Made by a program: the position numbers and the translations under genes. From NCBI RefSeq assembly GCF_938030145.1, contig NZ_CALHGM010000014.1, positions 1 through 51,392 on the forward strand: a DNA stretch of 51,392 bases, given 5' to 3'. Below, piece after piece: positions 8,965 to 17,609 of the stretch. How positions within the stretch are numbered: the first letter of the stretch is position 1; each line of letters begins with the position of its first letter. A model generated the notes under the pieces. It was given only the letters and a program-made list of their open reading frames with translations. It searched no databases and was not told where the DNA came from. The stretch is from an uncultured Campylobacter sp. (GTDB taxonomy: Bacteria > Campylobacterota > Campylobacteria > Campylobacterales > Campylobacteraceae).

Positions 8965-9441
8965 GCCTTTTATTGATTAAAGCTCGGTTTTTATATAAAA
9001 ATATTTGAAAAATTTCGATTCAGATAGAGATTTTAAAAAGATGCGAAAATTTATAAAGGAAAATAAAGCCAAAATTTTATTGCAGATGCCGAAGATCAAG
9101 TACAGGTAACGCGCCGAAAAGCCCAGCGTGCGATAAAATTTTACCGCAGCGGTTTTAAAACAGCACGAGCTTTTAAATTTTAGAGGCGGCTCGTAACGAA
9201 GCGCTAAAATTTTAAGATAAATTTTTAATCCAAACGTTAAAGCTCTAGCAGTCGTGCCTCGTCGCACCAAAGAGTCGAGTTTTATTGAAAAGCCCTGCGG
9301 CCGAAGCGGCGATCCGCGCGGCTAAATTTAAAGGTAAAATTTCAATCTTTGCGGATAAATTTATGCGGTTTACTTCAAAACTAAAAATTCAAAATTTCAT
9401 AGAGCAAAACCGGGGCGCAAAAGGGGCAGAATTTTAAAGCT
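8965..9441. other. Non-coding gap upstream of the YcaD-like gene and downstream of msbA
   Basis: About 480 bp without a supportable gene. The first 100 bp are AT-rich. The rest contains scattered AAATTT/AAAATTT motifs between GC-rich words. An ORF at 8977-9270 on the minus strand is composition-driven and not called. No clear intrinsic terminator for msbA was found. Confidence 0.5.
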
Positions 9442-11163
9442 CTAGCCGTTTTGCATGATCCCCTTTAGGCTGCGATACTCCTCGCACTCGCCCGCTAGCT
9501 TCGCGTCGGTGCCGATAGCGAGGATGCGGCCGTTTTTCATCACGGCGATATTATCGGCGCGCTCGATCGTGGAGAGGCGGTGAGCGATTACAAAGACGAT
9601 TTTGCTTTGTTTGATCTTTTCGATGACGTTTGAGATCTCCTTTTCGCTTGCGTTATCCAGCGCCGAAGTCGCCTCGTCGAATATTAAAATTTGCGGGTCC
9701 TTATACAGCGCGCGCGCGATGGCGATACGCTGGCGCTGCCCGCCGCTAAGGTTTGCGCCGAACTCGCTAAGCACGGTGTAAATTCCATCCTTCATCGAGC
9801 TTACGAACTCATAGGCGTTGGCGAGCTTCAGCGCCTCTATGACGCGCTGCTCGTTAAATTCCGCTCCGTAGCTTACGTTTTGTGCGATCGTGTCGTTGAA
9901 AATATAGACGCGCTGGCTTACCAGGCCGATGTTTTCGCGTAGGCTAGGGATACTAAACTCGCCGATCTCGTCGTTTCCGTTGAATAAAATTTTACCGCTG
10001 TTTGCGTCGTAAAAGCGCATCAGTAGGTTCACGACCGAGCTTTTGCCGCCGCCGCTGTTTCCGACGAGCGCTAAAATTTCGCCCTTTTTGACGCTGAAGC
10101 TTATATCTTTCAGCGCCGCCTTGTCGCCGTAGTTTAGCGACACGTCGCAAAAGCTCACCGAGCCGATCTCGCCCATCTGCTTTCCGCCTCCGACGATCGT
10201 AGGCTCCAAGTCGATCAGCTCAAATGTCCGCTCGCTCGCTGCGATGGCGTCTTGCATGTTGTTGTATAGCGAGGAGACCTTTTTTATCGGGGTGTAGACC
10301 ATAAAAAGCGCCGTAAGGAAGCTAAAAAAGCTGCCGATGCTCATTTGACCCGCAATGACCTCCTGCCCTCCGACGATGATCACCACGGCGATGCCCACTG
10401 CGCCTAGCATCTCCATGATCGGGCTTACCAGACACGTCGTTACGACCGCCTTTAAATTTAGACCGAAAAATTTCCTGTTTTCGGCGTTAAATTTCTCCAC
10501 TTCGAAGCTCTCGGCGTTGCTTGCTTTGACGATTTCGATGTTGGAGTAAATTTGACTGAGCGCTGAGGAGATATCGGAGGTTTTTTCTTGAGACTCGCGC
10601 GAAATTTTTTTCATCCGCTTTGCAAGGCGTGAGAGCGGATATATCGCGCACGGAAAGACCACGAGCGCGAAAAACGAAAGCTTTGGGCTCTGATAGATCA
10701 CGACGCCTAAAAGCCCCAAAATCGTAATGATTTGCGTGAAAAAATCGGGGATCATATTCGAAACCACGACGCGGATACGCTCGATGTCGTTGATCGTGCG
10801 GCTGATGAGCTCGCCCGTGCGGAAGCGGTTGAAAAAATCCACGTCCAGTCGCACGAGGCTTGCAACGAGTCTATCACGGAAGCGGCGCACCGTGTCTTGA
10901 CCGATGAAGGCGGTGAAGTAGTTTTGCATAAACGCGCCGCCGCTTTTCATCGCGAAAACCACGATGATCGCCATCGGAAGCGTATAGAGATACGGCTCGT
11001 TTTTTTCGACGAAAATTTTATTTAAAACGGGCTCGACCAGCTTCGCGCTCGCAGCAGTCGCCACGCTCGTCATTACCATACCCAAAATCGCCAATGCAAA
11101 CTGCGGCTTGTAATCCCTAAAATAGGGCTTAAAGCGCGATAGTAAAGTTTTAAAGCCGTTCAA
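9442..11163 (-). CDS. msbA: MsbA-like lipid A/lipid ABC exporter (fused permease and ATPase)
   Basis: A 573-residue half-transporter with six N-terminal transmembrane helices (about 15-310) and a C-terminal ATPase. Walker A is GNSGGGKSSV (about residue 365), the signature is LSGGQRQR, Walker B is ILIFDEATSALD, and the H-loop is VFVIAHRLST. The order matches MsbA, which flips lipid A-core across the inner membrane. I place the start at TTG 11163. A TTG two codons earlier would abut the AAGGA site directly, whereas this one has six bases of spacing. The neighbours cysS and murJ lie in the same order and strand in C. jejuni, where the homologue is annotated msbA. A glycan or peptide exporter role cannot be excluded. 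Confidence 0.85.
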   Translation of the reverse strand: MNGFKTLLSRFKPYFRDYKPQFALAILGMVMTSVATAASAKLVEPVLNKIFVEKNEPYLYTLPMAIIVVFAMKSGGAFMQNYFTAFIGQDTVRRFRDRLVASLVRLDVDFFNRFRTGELISRTINDIERIRVVVSNMIPDFFTQIITILGLLGVVIYQSPKLSFFALVVFPCAIYPLSRLAKRMKKISRESQEKTSDISSALSQIYSNIEIVKASNAESFEVEKFNAENRKFFGLNLKAVVTTCLVSPIMEMLGAVGIAVVIIVGGQEVIAGQMSIGSFFSFLTALFMVYTPIKKVSSLYNNMQDAIAASERTFELIDLEPTIVGGGKQMGEIGSVSFCDVSLNYGDKAALKDISFSVKKGEILALVGNSGGGKSSVVNLLMRFYDANSGKILFNGNDEIGEFSIPSLRENIGLVSQRVYIFNDTIAQNVSYGAEFNEQRVIEALKLANAYEFVSSMKDGIYTVLSEFGANLSGGQRQRIAIARALYKDPQILIFDEATSALDNASEKEISNVIEKIKQSKIVFVIAHRLSTIERADNIAVMKNGRILAIGTDAKLAGECEEYRSLKGIMQNG

Positions 11164-11176
11164 ATGCAATCCTTTT

Positions 11177-11336
11177 TTATAAAATTTTTAAAATTTAAAA
11201 TCTCAAAATTCTTGAAATTTTAGAATTTAAAATTTCTGAAATTTTGTAATTCTTAAAATTTCAGGAATTTTCAACTTCGAAATTTCTAAAATTTTAGGAA
11301 TTTAAAATCCCAAAATTCCTGAAATTTTAGAATTTC
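11177..11336. repeat. Dense AAATTT/GAATTT (RAATTY) array upstream of msbA
   Basis: In about 160 bp I count roughly 15 matches to RAATTY, about one per 11 bp, as overlapping units such as GAAATTTTAG, AATTTAAAATTTC and GGAATTTAAAATCCC. Many units are palindromic or form nested inverted repeats. There is no ORF, and the array begins almost immediately upstream of the msbA ribosome site. Confidence 0.85.
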
Positions 11337-11639
11337 GGCCGCGAGGCAGCACAAATTTACGCTACGGCGCGGGACCAATTTGCGCTTCGCAAGCTCACTA
11401 AATCAACTCGCTCGCATGCGGCGACCGTGCGGACGACGCCGAGATTTAGCTTTTTTGTTTGCCGCGTTCGAAGCATTAAGCGCTTAAAGCAAGCGAGTTT
11501 TTATTTGTCGCGATCTCCAAACGCTTTCGCACGCCATTTTTAAAACGCTGAACGCTTTGAGACGCCATAAAGCGCTCAAAGGCCGTATCGTAATATACAT
11601 CGCGTATCACGACTTCACATCGCCGCGCTGCATTGCGCT

Positions 11640-12150
11640 TTTGCGCCACCGCACCGCCGAATGAAAATCGCAGCCTGTCTTGTGGCTTTGCCGCTACATC
11701 AGCCGTATCGACAAATGAAATCGCGACTTTCATCGCTACGCACTATGTACGATATCGCCGAATAAAAATCGCGCGGAAATTTGTGCGTCGCCGCAGCGTA
11801 TTCAACTGTACCTAGTCGCGTTAAAATTTACGCACAGGCTGCCGCAGTGTTACTTTCACTGCGCTGCATCGTAACTCTGCACGCCAATTGTCATAAAAAT
11901 AGCACTGAAATTTACGCTCAGACGAGCCGTAGCGTTGCCGCTATACCGCGCTATATCGCGCCACCGTATCAGCTGCGCCGACGAATGAAAATAGCGATCC
12001 ACCTCGCGCTTCTGTCGCCGCGTCGTGCTGTACATCGCATCGCTCCTGCACCGTATCGCCGAATAAAAATTGCACCGAAATTATGCACGGCCGCCGCAAT
12101 GCTACCGCCGCACCGCCGAATGAAATCGCACTAAAATTTACGCGCATATT
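11640..12150. repeat. Cluster of about seven degenerate repeats (CCGCCGAATRAAAATCGC type)
   Basis: A degenerate unit, approximately YCGCCGAATRAAAATNGCNCNGAAATTTRYGC, recurs with its core near 11660, 11713, 11760, 11892, 11983, 12060 and 12119. The spacing is irregular (about 47 to 132 bp). The copies at 11760, 12060 and 12119 are the best matched; others keep only the AATRAAAATNGC core. ORFs crossing the block on both strands are repeat translations such as PPNEI and RYRRIKIA and do not look like a gene. The irregular spacing and poor conservation argue against CRISPR. The remaining sequence of the 11337-12186 gap shows no gene. Confidence 0.65.
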
Positions 12151-12186
12151 AGCGTTCGGATTTACGTCTCGAATAGTAAAAATCAC

Positions 12187-12218
12187 AAAATTTAGCGTAA
12201 AATTTTATGCTAAATTTT
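12187..12218 (-). terminator. Hairpin after cysS made from an inverted AAATTT pair
   Basis: AAAATTTAGC (12187-12196) pairs with GCTAAATTTT (12209-12218): a perfect 10-bp stem with a 12-base loop that itself contains AAAATTTT. It lies just past the cysS stop codon, and the minus strand then reads gtgattttt. It probably ends the murJ-cysS transcript. Confidence 0.6.
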
Positions 12219-12223
12219 ACGTT

Positions 12224-13798
12224 TTACTCTGCTGCGACCTCCCAAACGGTGCCGCTAGCCGTATCCATCACTTCGATCTTCATATCCGTAAGGCGCGCCC
12301 TGATGGCATCCGCGCTCGCAAAGTCCTTTTCCGCCTTCGCCTGCGCGCGCTGTTTTATCAGCTCCTCGATCTGTACCCTCTGCTGCTCGCTCACGCCGAA
12401 GCGAAAGTATTCGGTCTCATCCTCATATAAAATTCCAAGGGTCTGCTTCGCAAACTCCAAATTTGCGGCGATCTGAGCCTTTAGCGCCTTGTCTTTTGGC
12501 GCGCGATCTAGCGCTTCATTCGCGCTTGCTACGAAGTTACCTAGCACCGCAAGCGCGCCTGAGGTGTTAAGATCATCGCTTAAAAACTCCATCATCTCCG
12601 ATCTAAATTTAGCCTCCACGGCGGGCAGCTCAGACGCAGAATTTTTAGGCTTGGAATTCGGCGCCGCGCTTGAGCTTAAACTTTGAGATCCGCTCGAAGT
12701 TAAATTTCGCCCCGCATCCCCGCAGGTCTGCGCAGAACTCGCGGATGAAATTTGCGCGGTATGTTCAGATACGCATGTCACGGAATTTTGCCCTGCAGCA
12801 GGAGCTAAAACGTCGCGGACGCGCTTTTTAAGGCGGTAAATTTTATCGAGCCTCTTTTTGCTCGCAAGCAGATCGGTCACCGAATAATTAAAATTTGCCC
12901 TGTAATGCGAGCTTAAGAGATAAAATCTCAGCGCCTCGCCGGGTGCGATTTTTAGAGCATCTCCTACAAAAAACGAGTTGCCGAGGCTCTTGCTCATCTT
13001 TTCGTTATTTACCTGCACGAAGCCGTTGTGAAGCCAGTATTTGCTTAACGCTCTATGGCGAGCGCAGCGGCACTGTGCGGCTTCGTTTTCGTGATGCGGG
13101 AAGAGCAGATCGGCGCCGCCTGCGTGAATGTCAATGCAAAATTGCGGATCGTCGCTATCAAGGTGCGCCAAAATCATCGCGACGCACTCGCTGTGCCAGC
13201 CCGGGCGCCCTTTGCCAAACGGGCTATCAAACCAATTCTCGTCAAATTTCCACAGCACGAAGTCCTTCTCGTCGTGCTTGGCATCGTTTGAGGCGACGCG
13301 GGCGATGTTTTTGCCGGCGCCCTCTTTTTTACCGCTAAGGCTTAGATAATCCCCGTCCTTGCGCGTGTCGAAGTAGATGCCGTCACCCGCGATCTCGTAG
13401 GCAAAGCCTTTTTGAAGAAGCGAGGATATGAGCTCGCAGATCGCGGCGATATTTTCGGTCGCCTTGGGCGAAATGCTCGCGTCCGCGACGTTTAGCGCGC
13501 TCATATCCTGCAAATATCTGCGGGTATAAAGCTCCGTGATCTCCCCCAGACTCTTACCGGTTTCCGCCATCTTTTTTAAAATTTTATCGTCGATGTCGGT
13601 AAAATTTCGCGCAAATTTAACCTCATAGCCCTCTGCTTGCAGTACGCGGCGCAGCAGATCGAAGCTCACGGCGCTCTTTGCGTGCCCCAAATGCGCATCG
13701 TCATAAACGGTCGGGCCGCAGGCGTAAATGCGCGCCAGCCCCTCGCTAATGGGCTTAAAAGGGAGCTTCTTTTTGCTCAAACTATCATAAATTACCAT
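12224..13798 (-). CDS. cysS: Cysteinyl-tRNA synthetase with a low-complexity insertion
   Basis: A class I synthetase of 524 residues that charges tRNA-Cys. Visible signatures are the zinc/active-site start YACGPTVYDDAHLGH (HIGH variant, about residue 37), the zinc-ligand regions WHSECVAM and GADLLFPHHENE, and KMSKSLGN (about 270). The family usually has about 460 residues. The excess is explained by an S/A/N-rich insert at about 335-395 (QNSVTCVSEHTAQISSASS onwards) between the catalytic core and the C-terminal helical domain, which resumes at FRSEMMEFLSDDLNTSGAL. The insert DNA is rich in AAATTT/GAATTY. The start ATG overlaps the murJ stop by 14 bp, with AAGG upstream. A hairpin follows the gene. 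Confidence 0.95.
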   Translation of the reverse strand: MVIYDSLSKKKLPFKPISEGLARIYACGPTVYDDAHLGHAKSAVSFDLLRRVLQAEGYEVKFARNFTDIDDKILKKMAETGKSLGEITELYTRRYLQDMSALNVADASISPKATENIAAICELISSLLQKGFAYEIAGDGIYFDTRKDGDYLSLSGKKEGAGKNIARVASNDAKHDEKDFVLWKFDENWFDSPFGKGRPGWHSECVAMILAHLDSDDPQFCIDIHAGGADLLFPHHENEAAQCRCARHRALSKYWLHNGFVQVNNEKMSKSLGNSFFVGDALKIAPGEALRFYLLSSHYRANFNYSVTDLLASKKRLDKIYRLKKRVRDVLAPAAGQNSVTCVSEHTAQISSASSAQTCGDAGRNLTSSGSQSLSSSAAPNSKPKNSASELPAVEAKFRSEMMEFLSDDLNTSGALAVLGNFVASANEALDRAPKDKALKAQIAANLEFAKQTLGILYEDETEYFRFGVSEQQRVQIEELIKQRAQAKAEKDFASADAIRARLTDMKIEVMDTASGTVWEVAAE

Positions 13799-15182
13799 AA
13801 TACAAGCCTTTTAAAATGTATAAAATCGCCGCTTCGCCCGCACAAAGCGCCGCGATCGCAATAATTTTTTTTGCGCGGATTATAGCCAAAAAGTTATTAA
13901 ATCCAAAAAAATAGAGGTTGAAGCCGAACAGAAACGCTCCCGTTATCGTGCTCGCAAACGCAAGCCCCACTGCTCCGAAGGGTTTAAAAAACAGCGCGCA
14001 CAAAGCGACGTTTATAAAGACGCACCAGATCGAAATTTTCGCGCTTAGCTTCTGCTTCATGTTCGCATATAGCCAGTGCGAAAAAATCCTAGACAGCCCA
14101 AACGGCACGAGCCCTACCATATATGCGCCGAGAACCGCGGCGCATTCGATAGAATTTTGACGGGTAAATTCTCCGCGCTCAAACAGCAGCTGCGTGATCT
14201 CATTTCGCAGCATCACGCCGCCTATCGCAGAGAGCCCGAGCAGCGTCAAAAGGAAGTAAAATCCGCGCTCCACGAGCGCCAGAGCCTGCGCTTCGTCGTG
14301 AGCTTTTACGAATTTGCTCATGCGCGGAAAGATTGCCGTGCTAAGCGCGATCGCAAAAAGCGCAAGCGGCAGCTGAAATATGCGGTTGGCGTAGTAAAGA
14401 TAGCTGATACTGCCGCTAGCAAGGAAGCTCGCAAAAAAGGTATCTATAAACGAGCTTAGCTGAAGCGCCGACGCACCGAGCACGCCCGCGAAAAAATTTT
14501 TATAAAAGCCCTGCGTCTGCGGTTTATCGCCTCGTGCGAGCCTCGCAAAGCCGCCGGCTAAGACGCGCAGCATGCCGGTGAACTTCAGCGCATAAACATG
14601 CACCGCAAGCTGTAAAAGCCCGCCCGCTACGACGCCGAAGCTAAGATAGAGCACCGCCGTGGCGCCGTCCTTACCGCGAGCTAGCAGAAGCGCCGCGATC
14701 ATCGCTAAATTTAGAAGTGCGGTCGAAAACGCCGTCGTAGCGAAGTGGTCGCGATACTGAAGCAGCGAGGCAAAGAGCGTAACGACGAAGATAAACGTGA
14801 GGTAGAAAAAATTTATCCGCACGTAGGGCACCGCAAGACCGATCTGTTCGGCGCTAAATCCGTATGCCAAAACTTTAGTAAAAACGGGTGCGGCGAGCAG
14901 CACGAGCGCCGTTAAAAGCGCGATGAAAACGCTAAATTTAATAAGCACCGCTGCGGCAAAAATTCCTTTTTTGCGCGCGGCGGTAAAGCTGGGCAAAAAC
15001 GCCTGCGTAAAAGCTCCCTCGCCGAATAGTCTGCGGAAAAGATTAGGCAGTTTAAACGCTACGAAAAATAGATCGCTGTAAATTCCCGCGCCCAAAACCG
15101 ATGCGGTAAGCAGGTCGCGCACGAAACCCAAAACTCGCGAAACTAGCGTGCCTGCGCTATTTGTAAAAAAGCCTCTGAGCAT
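13785..15182 (-). CDS. murJ: Lipid II flippase MurJ (MviN)
   Basis: A 465-residue polytopic protein of the MOP superfamily with about 13 to 14 hydrophobic segments. The N-terminus (LRGFFTNSAGTLVSRVLGFVRDLL) is typical of MurJ, as are the LFRRLFGEGAFTQAFLP and LFERGEFT segments. MurJ flips the peptidoglycan precursor lipid II across the inner membrane. It starts at ATG with GGAG upstream and overlaps cysS downstream, the same pairing as in C. jejuni. It is divergent from the mla operon across an 80-bp region holding back-to-back -10 boxes. Confidence 0.93.
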   Translation of the reverse strand: MLRGFFTNSAGTLVSRVLGFVRDLLTASVLGAGIYSDLFFVAFKLPNLFRRLFGEGAFTQAFLPSFTAARKKGIFAAAVLIKFSVFIALLTALVLLAAPVFTKVLAYGFSAEQIGLAVPYVRINFFYLTFIFVVTLFASLLQYRDHFATTAFSTALLNLAMIAALLLARGKDGATAVLYLSFGVVAGGLLQLAVHVYALKFTGMLRVLAGGFARLARGDKPQTQGFYKNFFAGVLGASALQLSSFIDTFFASFLASGSISYLYYANRIFQLPLALFAIALSTAIFPRMSKFVKAHDEAQALALVERGFYFLLTLLGLSAIGGVMLRNEITQLLFERGEFTRQNSIECAAVLGAYMVGLVPFGLSRIFSHWLYANMKQKLSAKISIWCVFINVALCALFFKPFGAVGLAFASTITGAFLFGFNLYFFGFNNFLAIIRAKKIIAIAALCAGEAAILYILKGLYYGNL

Positions 15183-15222
15183 AAATCTCCATTAAATTTT
15201 ATAAAATGCCAAGGTTGATTAT

Positions 15223-15230
15223 ATTATAAT
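15223..15230. promoter_or_regulatory. Overlapping divergent -10 boxes for murJ and the mla operon
   Basis: ATTATAAT reads TATAAT on the plus strand (15225-15230), about 33 bp upstream of the mlaE start. It also reads TATAAT on the minus strand (15228-15223), about 40 bp upstream of murJ. The two promoters probably exclude each other. No -35 boxes were seen. Confidence 0.5.
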
Positions 15231-15262
15231 TTCCCCTATTTTTTGATTTTGGAGAGAAATTT

Positions 15263-16366
15263 TTGCGGAATTTAGCCTTTTCGCTCGAAAGCTCGGGCGG
15301 AAAAAACACCTTATCGCTACGCGGGCAGTGGAACTACAAAAGCTCGCGCGCCCAGCTGCTTGCACTAAAAAAAGCGGTAAAAAATCTAGACGAGCTGGAG
15401 CTAAGCTTAAGCGAAATTTCAAATTTAGACTATTTCATGGCGCTGATGATCAAAAACGCCCTTGCCGGTAAGCGAGTCAGCCTTGTGGAGGATAACTGCA
15501 AAGCTGCTAAAATTTTAAGCTTTATGGATGATAAAACGATCGATTTTAGCTACGTACCCGAATCTCGCAGGCTAAATTTTTTAGCGCAGATCGGACTTTA
15601 TTGCCATCTTGGAATTCTAGGCTTGCTAAGCCTTGCTAGCTTTTTGGGCGAGTTTTTCTCCAAACTCGCGGCTTTTATAATTCATCCGATGAAATTCCGC
15701 TTCAAAGAAACCGTAAATTTTATCAAAGATAGCGGCATAGACGCACTTTTCATCGTCTCATTGACGGCATTTTTAATTGGTATCGTGCTTGCTTACATAG
15801 GCTCGGATATGCTTTCTAAATTTGGCGCCAGCATCTATATCATCGATATAATGGGCGCTTTGACGCTCCGTGAAGTAGCGCCTCTAATCGCTGCTATTGT
15901 TATCGCAGGTCGTTCGGCTTCGAGTTTTACGGCGCAGATCGGCGTGATGAAGATCACCGAAGAGATCGATGCGATGAGGACGATGGGCTTTGATCCGTTT
16001 TATTTTCTTGCGATGCCGCGCATTATCGCGATGGTACTAATCATGCCGCTAGTCATTTTTATCGCAGATTCGGTAAGTATTTTTGCTCAGATGATCGTGT
16101 GTGACGCGTATTTAGACATAGCCTTTAGCGATTATTTGGATAGATTTAAGGCTTCTGTAGAGCTTAGGCATTTTTTAGTAGGTGTGATTAAAGCGCCGTT
16201 TTTCGGGGCATTCATTGCTATCATCGGCTGCATGCGGGGTTTCGAAGTAAAAGGAAACACCCAAAGCATCGGCGAATACACCACTATTAGCGTCGTAAAC
16301 GCGATATTTTGGGTCATTGCGATCGACGCGGTATTCGCGGTTCTGTTTTCGGAAATCGGGCTATGA
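15263..16366 (+). CDS. mlaE: MlaE-family lipid ABC transporter permease with N-terminal STAS-like domain (IamB-like)
   Basis: A 367-residue permease. Residues 1 to about 105 form a soluble MlaB/STAS-like domain. Residues 120-367 are the MlaE/YrbE domain with about five to six membrane segments and the conserved TEEIDAMRTMGFDPFYFLAMPR and RGFEVKGNTQSIGEYTT loops. It acts with the MlaF ATPase and the MCE protein MlaD to move phospholipids between the inner and outer membranes. In C. jejuni the pair is known as iamB/iamA, an invasion-associated marker. The start is TTG, chosen for GGAG eight bases upstream. It overlaps mlaF (ATGA). Confidence 0.9.
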   Translation: MRNLAFSLESSGGKNTLSLRGQWNYKSSRAQLLALKKAVKNLDELELSLSEISNLDYFMALMIKNALAGKRVSLVEDNCKAAKILSFMDDKTIDFSYVPESRRLNFLAQIGLYCHLGILGLLSLASFLGEFFSKLAAFIIHPMKFRFKETVNFIKDSGIDALFIVSLTAFLIGIVLAYIGSDMLSKFGASIYIIDIMGALTLREVAPLIAAIVIAGRSASSFTAQIGVMKITEEIDAMRTMGFDPFYFLAMPRIIAMVLIMPLVIFIADSVSIFAQMIVCDAYLDIAFSDYLDRFKASVELRHFLVGVIKAPFFGAFIAIIGCMRGFEVKGNTQSIGEYTTISVVNAIFWVIAIDAVFAVLFSEIGL

Positions 16367-17133
16367 GCGAGCAAGCGCAGTCTAGCGAAACCTCCAAAAT
16401 CATAGTCGCGCGCGATGTTACTACCGCGTACGGATCGCGCGTTATGCACGATTGCGTGAGCTTTAGCGTCAAAAAGGGCGAAATTTACGGCTTTTTAGGT
16501 GGCAGCGGCAGCGGCAAAACGACGCTGATGAAAACTCTCATATTTTTAAAACGTCCGCAAAGCGGCGAAATTAAAATTTTCGGGCGCGATATTTGGCGCG
16601 CAAGCGAAGCAGGGCAAAACGAGATCCGCCTAAAATGCGGCGTGATGTTTCAGTTCGGCGCGCTTTACAGCTCGATGAGCGTGCTCGAAAACGTAGGCGT
16701 GCTGCTGCGCGAATACTCTAAATTTAGCGAGCGCGAGATAGATGAGCTATCGATATTTTGGATTCAAAAGGTGGGGCTTAAAAAAGAGGCCGCCGCGCTT
16801 AGGCCAAACGAGCTTAGCGGCGGTATGAAAAAGCGCGTGGCGCTGGCTCGCGCGCTGGCCCTAAGTCCTGAAATTTTATTTTTGGACGAGCCAAACTCGG
16901 GGCTTGATCCGCTCAGCGCCAGAGCCCTTGATAGGCTTGTTTGCGAGCTTAGAGATAGCCTCGGCGTCACGGTCGTTATGGTGACGCACGACGTGGATAG
17001 TATCTTTGACATTTTGGATCGGTTTTTGATTGTGGATAATCAAAAAATCGCTTTTGAAGGAAACATCGAGGAGATTTCAAACCTAGAAAACAACCCGCTC
17101 GAAGAGCTATTTAAGATGCGGCAAAGAGATTAA
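16363..17133 (+). CDS. mlaF: MlaF-family lipid transporter ATPase (IamA-like)
   Basis: A 256-residue ABC ATPase. Walker A is GGSGSGKTT, the Q-loop is VMFQFGALYSSMSVLENV, the signature is LSGGMKKR, Walker B is ILFLDEPNSGLDP, and the H-loop is VMVTHD. The FGALYSSMSVxEN stretch is typical of MlaF. The start is ATG at 16363, overlapping the mlaE stop in ATGA. A longer reading frame from 16309 would overlap the mlaE coding end and has no ribosome site. It powers the MlaE permease. A 476-bp repeat-filled gap separates it from mlaD. Confidence 0.92.
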   Translation: MSEQAQSSETSKIIVARDVTTAYGSRVMHDCVSFSVKKGEIYGFLGGSGSGKTTLMKTLIFLKRPQSGEIKIFGRDIWRASEAGQNEIRLKCGVMFQFGALYSSMSVLENVGVLLREYSKFSEREIDELSIFWIQKVGLKKEAAALRPNELSGGMKKRVALARALALSPEILFLDEPNSGLDPLSARALDRLVCELRDSLGVTVVMVTHDVDSIFDILDRFLIVDNQKIAFEGNIEEISNLENNPLEELFKMRQRD

Positions 17134-17609
17134 GCTTCGGAATTTACCGAGCTAAAATACAGCTCGCGGCGGGTAAAATTTAGATAGGTAGGAGCTGAAA
17201 TTTTAAAATAGCAGCGGAAGAATTTTAAATTTTAAACCTAGCGAGGAATTCCGGGCTCCGCAGGGCTTAAATTTTAAAATTTAGACCTTAGCGGCTCAAT
17301 CGAAATTTTAAAATTTAGGCGGGTCGTATTTAAGGGCGCATTTATTGGATAGCGCTTTTAAATTTTGAAATTTTAACGAGCAAACGGCGTTAAATTTAAA
17401 TCGGGGCGGTAGAATTTTACGCTAAAATACGGCGCGGCGATATTTTGAAATTTCAAAATGCACGCTAAGCTTTAAAATTTAAACTCAGATGATTCTGCAA
17501 ATTTTGCGGCTATTTGAGAAAGTGCTAAGTTTTAAAATTTAAGCCCAAATGGCTATTTTAAGGCATATCGCAGGGCTTAAATTTTACGCTCTGAAATTAG
17601 GAGAAAAGA
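17134..17609. repeat. RAATTY-saturated gap inside the mla operon
   Basis: My hand count gives about 19 RAATTY matches in 476 bp, mostly AAATTT within TTAAATTTTAAAATTTA-like strings. Two longer phrases recur: 'cgcagggcttaaatttta' near 17260 and 17570, and 'gctaagYtttaaaatttaaRc' near 17464 and 17524. There is no ORF and no clear promoter. The gap interrupts what is otherwise a tightly packed transport operon. Confidence 0.85.

Noticed and set aside
8977..9270. 97-residue minus-strand ORF rich in F, K and L
   Set aside because: Composition follows the AT-rich gap; no ribosome site or family pattern.
11640..12150. CRISPR array
   Set aside because: Repeats are degenerate with spacing varying from about 47 to 132 bp, and no cas gene lies nearby.
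11633..12186. Overlapping ORFs on both strands
   Set aside because: They are translations of the degenerate repeat cluster (PPNEI, RYRRIKIA strings), not genes.
16309..16362. N-terminal extension of mlaF
   Set aside because: It lies entirely within the mlaE coding end; the ATG at 16363 gives the normal ABC start and an ATGA overlap.
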